A stretch of DNA of 64,000 nt from Micromonospora_G sp044458865 (GTDB lineage Bacteria; Actinomycetota; Actinomycetes; Mycobacteriales; Micromonosporaceae). The position numbers and the translations under genes were made by a program. Below, one piece after another: positions 61,565-64,000 of the stretch (position 1 is its first letter; each line of letters begins with the position of its first letter). The notes under the pieces are model-generated. The model searched no databases. It was not told the DNA's origin and was given only the letters and a program-made list of their open reading frames with translations. Location of the stretch: assembly GCF_044458865.1 (NCBI RefSeq), contig NZ_JBITIH010000014.1:62001-126000 (forward strand), read 5' to 3'.

Positions 61565-62371
61565 ATGGCGGACCAGGACCGGCCGGCTTCTGTTGGTGTC
61601 GACACCTCGAAACCCAGCATCGCGCGAGCCTACGATGTTGTTCTCGGGGGCAAGGACAACTTCGCGGTCGACCGGGCCGTGGTCGGCGAGATGCTCAAGA
61701 TCGTGCCTCAGTTGCCCGAGGTGGCGGCCTACAACCGGCAGATCCTCAGTCGAGGTGTCCGCTACCTGGTCGAAGAGGCAGGTATCCGGCAGTTCATGGA
61801 TCTGGGATCGGGGCTCCCGACGCGTGAGAACACCCACCAGGTCGCACAGCGGTCCGCGCCGCAGGCCCGCGTGGTCTACGTCGACAACGACCCCATCGTC
61901 CTGGCCCACGGCCGGGCCCTACTTGTCGAGAACGAGAACACGACCGTGGTGACGGCCGACCTGCGAGACCCTCAGTCCGTACTCGCCGACCCCGAGGTGC
62001 GCCGCTTGATCGACTTCTCCCAGCCGGTCGGCATCCTGCTTGTCGGCATCCTCCACCACCTGCACGACAGCGAGGACCCGCAGGGCGTCGCCAAGGCGTA
62101 CATGGATGCGGTGCCCTCCGGCAGTCACCTGTTCATGACCAGCTTCTGCGCGTCCTTCCCCGAGGCCGCCGAGCTCGAGGAGACCTACCTCAGCGTGCTG
62201 GGCACCGGCCGATTCCGAACGCTGCCGGAACTCCAGGGATTCTTCGGAGATCTTGAGATGGTCGAGCCAGGCCTGGTCTCTCTCCCCGAGTGGCGGCCAG
62301 AGGCTCCCATTGGTCCCGACCTGTCCGTAGCCGAACGTCTCATGGCCGGTGGCATAGCCCGAAAGCGCTGA
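61565..62371 (+). CDS. DUF574-family SAM-dependent methyltransferase
   Basis: 268 residues. ARAYDVVLGGKDNFAVDRAV is the family hallmark (Y-D-x-x-L-G-G-K-D-N-F), followed by the SAM motif FMDLGSGLPTRENTH, ARVVYVDNDPIVLAHGRAL, DLRDPQSVL and ILLVGILHHLHD. The family is expanded in actinobacteria. Function is mostly unknown; members are thought to be small-molecule methyltransferases. It stands alone. Confidence 0.9.
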   Translation: MADQDRPASVGVDTSKPSIARAYDVVLGGKDNFAVDRAVVGEMLKIVPQLPEVAAYNRQILSRGVRYLVEEAGIRQFMDLGSGLPTRENTHQVAQRSAPQARVVYVDNDPIVLAHGRALLVENENTTVVTADLRDPQSVLADPEVRRLIDFSQPVGILLVGILHHLHDSEDPQGVAKAYMDAVPSGSHLFMTSFCASFPEAAELEETYLSVLGTGRFRTLPELQGFFGDLEMVEPGLVSLPEWRPEAPIGPDLSVAERLMAGGIARKR

Positions 62372-62693
62372 TTGTCGTAAGGAGGATTCCGGGGCGGCCA
62401 CGTCGGAATCCGCGCAGAGCGACGGGGGCCGGATTTCGGCCGACCGCAGCGCCGGTGACCTGGCCGCCTTCCTGGTGATGAGCATGCAGGGCCTGCGGGT
62501 GAGGGGGCGGTCACCCCAGACCGGGACGTCTGATGCGCTCCGCCGAGGCAGGGCCGAGCTGCTCGTAGTGACGGCCACGGTGCCGGTGACACGGGGTCAG
62601 GCCACGCGTTGGGGGGTGCCTTCCCGTCGAGGCACGTCACGTCCGTGGGATCAACTTCGTCGGATCGGGGCCCCTACAGGTAGGTTTCTCGCC
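62372..62693. other. intergenic region before the Lrp gene
   Basis: No supported gene. A -10-like TAGGTT at 62681-62686 lies seven bases before the GTG of the Lrp gene, suggesting a leaderless transcript. Confidence 0.4.
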
Positions 62694-63149
62694 GTGGAGG
62701 AAGTCGATCGCGCCATTGTCGCCGGGTTGACCGCTGACGGCCGGATGTCGTACACGGACCTGGCGGAGAAGGTCGGGTTGTCGGTGTCCGCGGTGCACCA
62801 GCGGGTACGCCGGCTGGAGCAGCGTGGCGTCATCACCGGTTACACCGCCCGGGTCTCCTACGACGCGCTGGAACTGCCGCTGACCGCGTTCGTGGCGGTC
62901 CGTCCGTTCGACCCGTCGCAGCCGGACGACGCGCCGGAGCGGCTGGCCCACCTGCCGGAGATCGAGTCCTGCTACTCCGTGGCGGGGGAGGACTTCTACC
63001 TGCTGCTGGTACGGGTCGCTGGCCCGGCTGACCTTGAGCGTGTGTTGCAGGAGATTCGTACCTCGGCGAACGTCACCACCCGAACCACGGTCGTGCTCTC
63101 CACGCCGTACGAGGGCCGGCCACCTCGGATCAGCCGCGATCCCGACTGA
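62694..63149 (+). CDS. Lrp/AsnC-family transcriptional regulator
   Basis: 151 residues from a GTG. The HTH domain reads DRAIVAGLTADGRMSYTDLAEKVGLSVSAVHQRVRRLEQRGVITGYTARV, then the RAM/AsnC ligand domain (FVAVRPFDPSQ, HLPEIESCYSVAGEDFYLLLVRVAGPADLERVLQEI). There is no Shine-Dalgarno and a -10 box sits just upstream, so translation is probably leaderless. The last 20 bp overlap the convergent histidine phosphatase gene. Likely amino-acid responsive; targets unknown. Confidence 0.88.
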   Translation: MEEVDRAIVAGLTADGRMSYTDLAEKVGLSVSAVHQRVRRLEQRGVITGYTARVSYDALELPLTAFVAVRPFDPSQPDDAPERLAHLPEIESCYSVAGEDFYLLLVRVAGPADLERVLQEIRTSANVTTRTTVVLSTPYEGRPPRISRDPD

Positions 63150-63732
63150 TCGGCGGGTTGGCCGCGCCACCGGTGTTCCATCGCAGGATCACCGGTCGGT
63201 CGTGCTCGTGTCCGAGTGCCGAGACGGTGGCCGTGTCCAGCCGGAGCAGTCCGCCGCCGCTCGGTGGTAGGCCGATCCAGCGGGCGCCGGCGACCCGGAG
63301 GCTGTGGCCGTGCGCGACCAGCGCGACGTCGCCCTCGGGGAGCAGCGCGGCGGCCCGGGCGAGCACCCGGTCGAGCCGGTCTCCGACCTGGTCGGGGGAC
63401 TCGCCGTCGGGACAGCCGTCGGTCCAGAGGTTCCACCCTGGGCGCTCGACCTGGATTTCGGTGGTGGTGCGCCCCTCGTAGGCGCCGTAGTTCCACTCGA
63501 CGAGGTTGTCGTCGACCGAGGTGACGGCCAGGCCGGCGAGTTCCGCGGTGTGCAGGGCCCTGCCCCGAGGACTGGAGAGCACGGCGGCGAAGGTCCGGCC
63601 GGCCAACTCGTCGCGGACCGCACGGGCCTGCCGCTCGCCGTCCACGGTCAGCGGGATGTCGGTGTACGAGGTGTGCCGGTGCGAGGCACTCCACTCGGTT
63701 TCGCCGTGCCGGATGAGAACGATCTCTGCCAC
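63130..63732 (-). CDS. histidine phosphatase family protein
   Basis: 200 residues. The catalytic RHGE motif is at the start (EIVLIRHGETEWSA), followed by SSPRGRALHTAEL (phosphate pocket Arg), DDNLVEWNYGAYEGRTTTEI (acid) and the second histidine in VALVAHGHSLRVAGARWIGL. This is the phosphoglycerate mutase-like phosphatase pattern, with no clear substrate. It overlaps the Lrp gene at its 3' end by 20 bp. Confidence 0.9.
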   Translation of the reverse strand: MAEIVLIRHGETEWSASHRHTSYTDIPLTVDGERQARAVRDELAGRTFAAVLSSPRGRALHTAELAGLAVTSVDDNLVEWNYGAYEGRTTTEIQVERPGWNLWTDGCPDGESPDQVGDRLDRVLARAAALLPEGDVALVAHGHSLRVAGARWIGLPPSGGGLLRLDTATVSALGHEHDRPVILRWNTGGAANPPISRDRG

Positions 63733-63892
63733 CTGGCTAGTTAAGCACGTTGGATGGCACCTAGCTTCCTAGGACGCTGTACGGGGTGTGCCCTCGCCCG
63801 CCACAAAGCCGCCAACGAGCCGGGGGTTTCCGCCAACCCCCGAGGGGGGACTCAGCAGGTGGCCGAACACCGACTACTCCCGAGGAGTCGCG

Positions 63893-64000
63893 ATGAGCCT
63901 CACCGACAAGGCCAAGAACAAGGCGCAGCAGATGGCGGGTGCCGCCAAGGAGAAATATGGCGACGCGACCGACAACGAACAGATGCGCGCCGAAGGTGCA
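63893..64000 (+). CDS. CsbD-like stress protein, cut by the window end
   Basis: 36 residues visible: MSLTDKAKNKAQQMAGAAKEKYGD, the start of CsbD-family small hydrophilic helical proteins, which are general stress proteins of unknown mechanism (usually 55-70 residues). GAGGAG is about 6 bp before the ATG. The end lies outside the window. Confidence 0.75.
   Translation, partial: MSLTDKAKNKAQQMAGAAKEKYGDATDNEQMRAEGA

Overview
The window is very GC-rich (about 70% by eye), dense in secreted hydrolases and one-component regulators, and carries actinobacterial signatures: a DUF574-type methyltransferase, a DtxR/IdeR iron box, a Nur-type box in front of a Fe/Mn superoxide dismutase, a Pls/PosA-type single-module peptide synthetase, and a HelR-type RNA polymerase recycling factor with a rifamycin-associated element. 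I infer a Micromonosporaceae chromosome (Micromonospora-like). No rRNA, tRNA, phage, IS element or CRISPR array was recognised.

Layout. 1-3.1 kb: a truncated membrane protein with two palindromes upstream, two methyltransferase-fold proteins and a hypothetical. 3.1-6.2 kb: a secreted CE15 glucuronoyl esterase with CBM2, a small membrane protein and a decayed PHP-domain hydrolase. 6.5-11.9 kb: a Pls/PosA-like synthetase overlapping an M1 metallopeptidase gene. 12-17 kb: GNAT, a divergent SDR/MerR pair, a three-repeat beta-trefoil protein and a hydrolase without a visible nucleophile. 17-21 kb: a four-gene siderophore/iron ABC operon under an iron box. 21-27.3 kb: imine-reductase-like enzyme, sodF with a Nur box, a ThuA + Gfo/Idh/MocA pair, a divergent F420-reductase-like/TetR pair and a YjbR-like protein.

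28-42.8 kb is the most distinctive part. Two very large secreted multidomain proteins (a six-hairpin-type glycosidase candidate and a GH43 enzyme) share a homologous C-terminal module. They are followed by a WxL-like protein and a DUF916 (WxL-interacting) membrane protein, and then, after a patch of pseudogenes, by a ten-domain IPT/TIG protein with an LPVTG sorting signal. LacI-type palindromes precede the cluster. I read it as a cell-surface plant-glycan utilisation locus. A G/C homopolymer tract of about 185 nt between the two big genes is probably an assembly defect.

43-54 kb: AraC regulator, broken SDR, alpha/beta hydrolase + MBL pair, RAE-helR, an ABC exporter divergent from a MarR regulator around a perfect 21-bp palindrome, a NicO-type nickel/cobalt exporter with a secreted partner, and a MetY remnant beside a CoA-binding protein. 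54-64 kb: D,D-carboxypeptidase, a LamG + PQQ-type sugar dehydrogenase pair, a divergent MerR/MFS pair, a DUF574 methyltransferase, an Lrp/AsnC regulator, a histidine phosphatase and the start of a CsbD-like gene.

At least five genes are visibly broken (PHP hydrolase, SsuD, flavin reductase, SDR, MetY). This fits an accessory chromosomal region with decay, although indel errors cannot be excluded for the frameshifts, given the obvious homopolymer defect.
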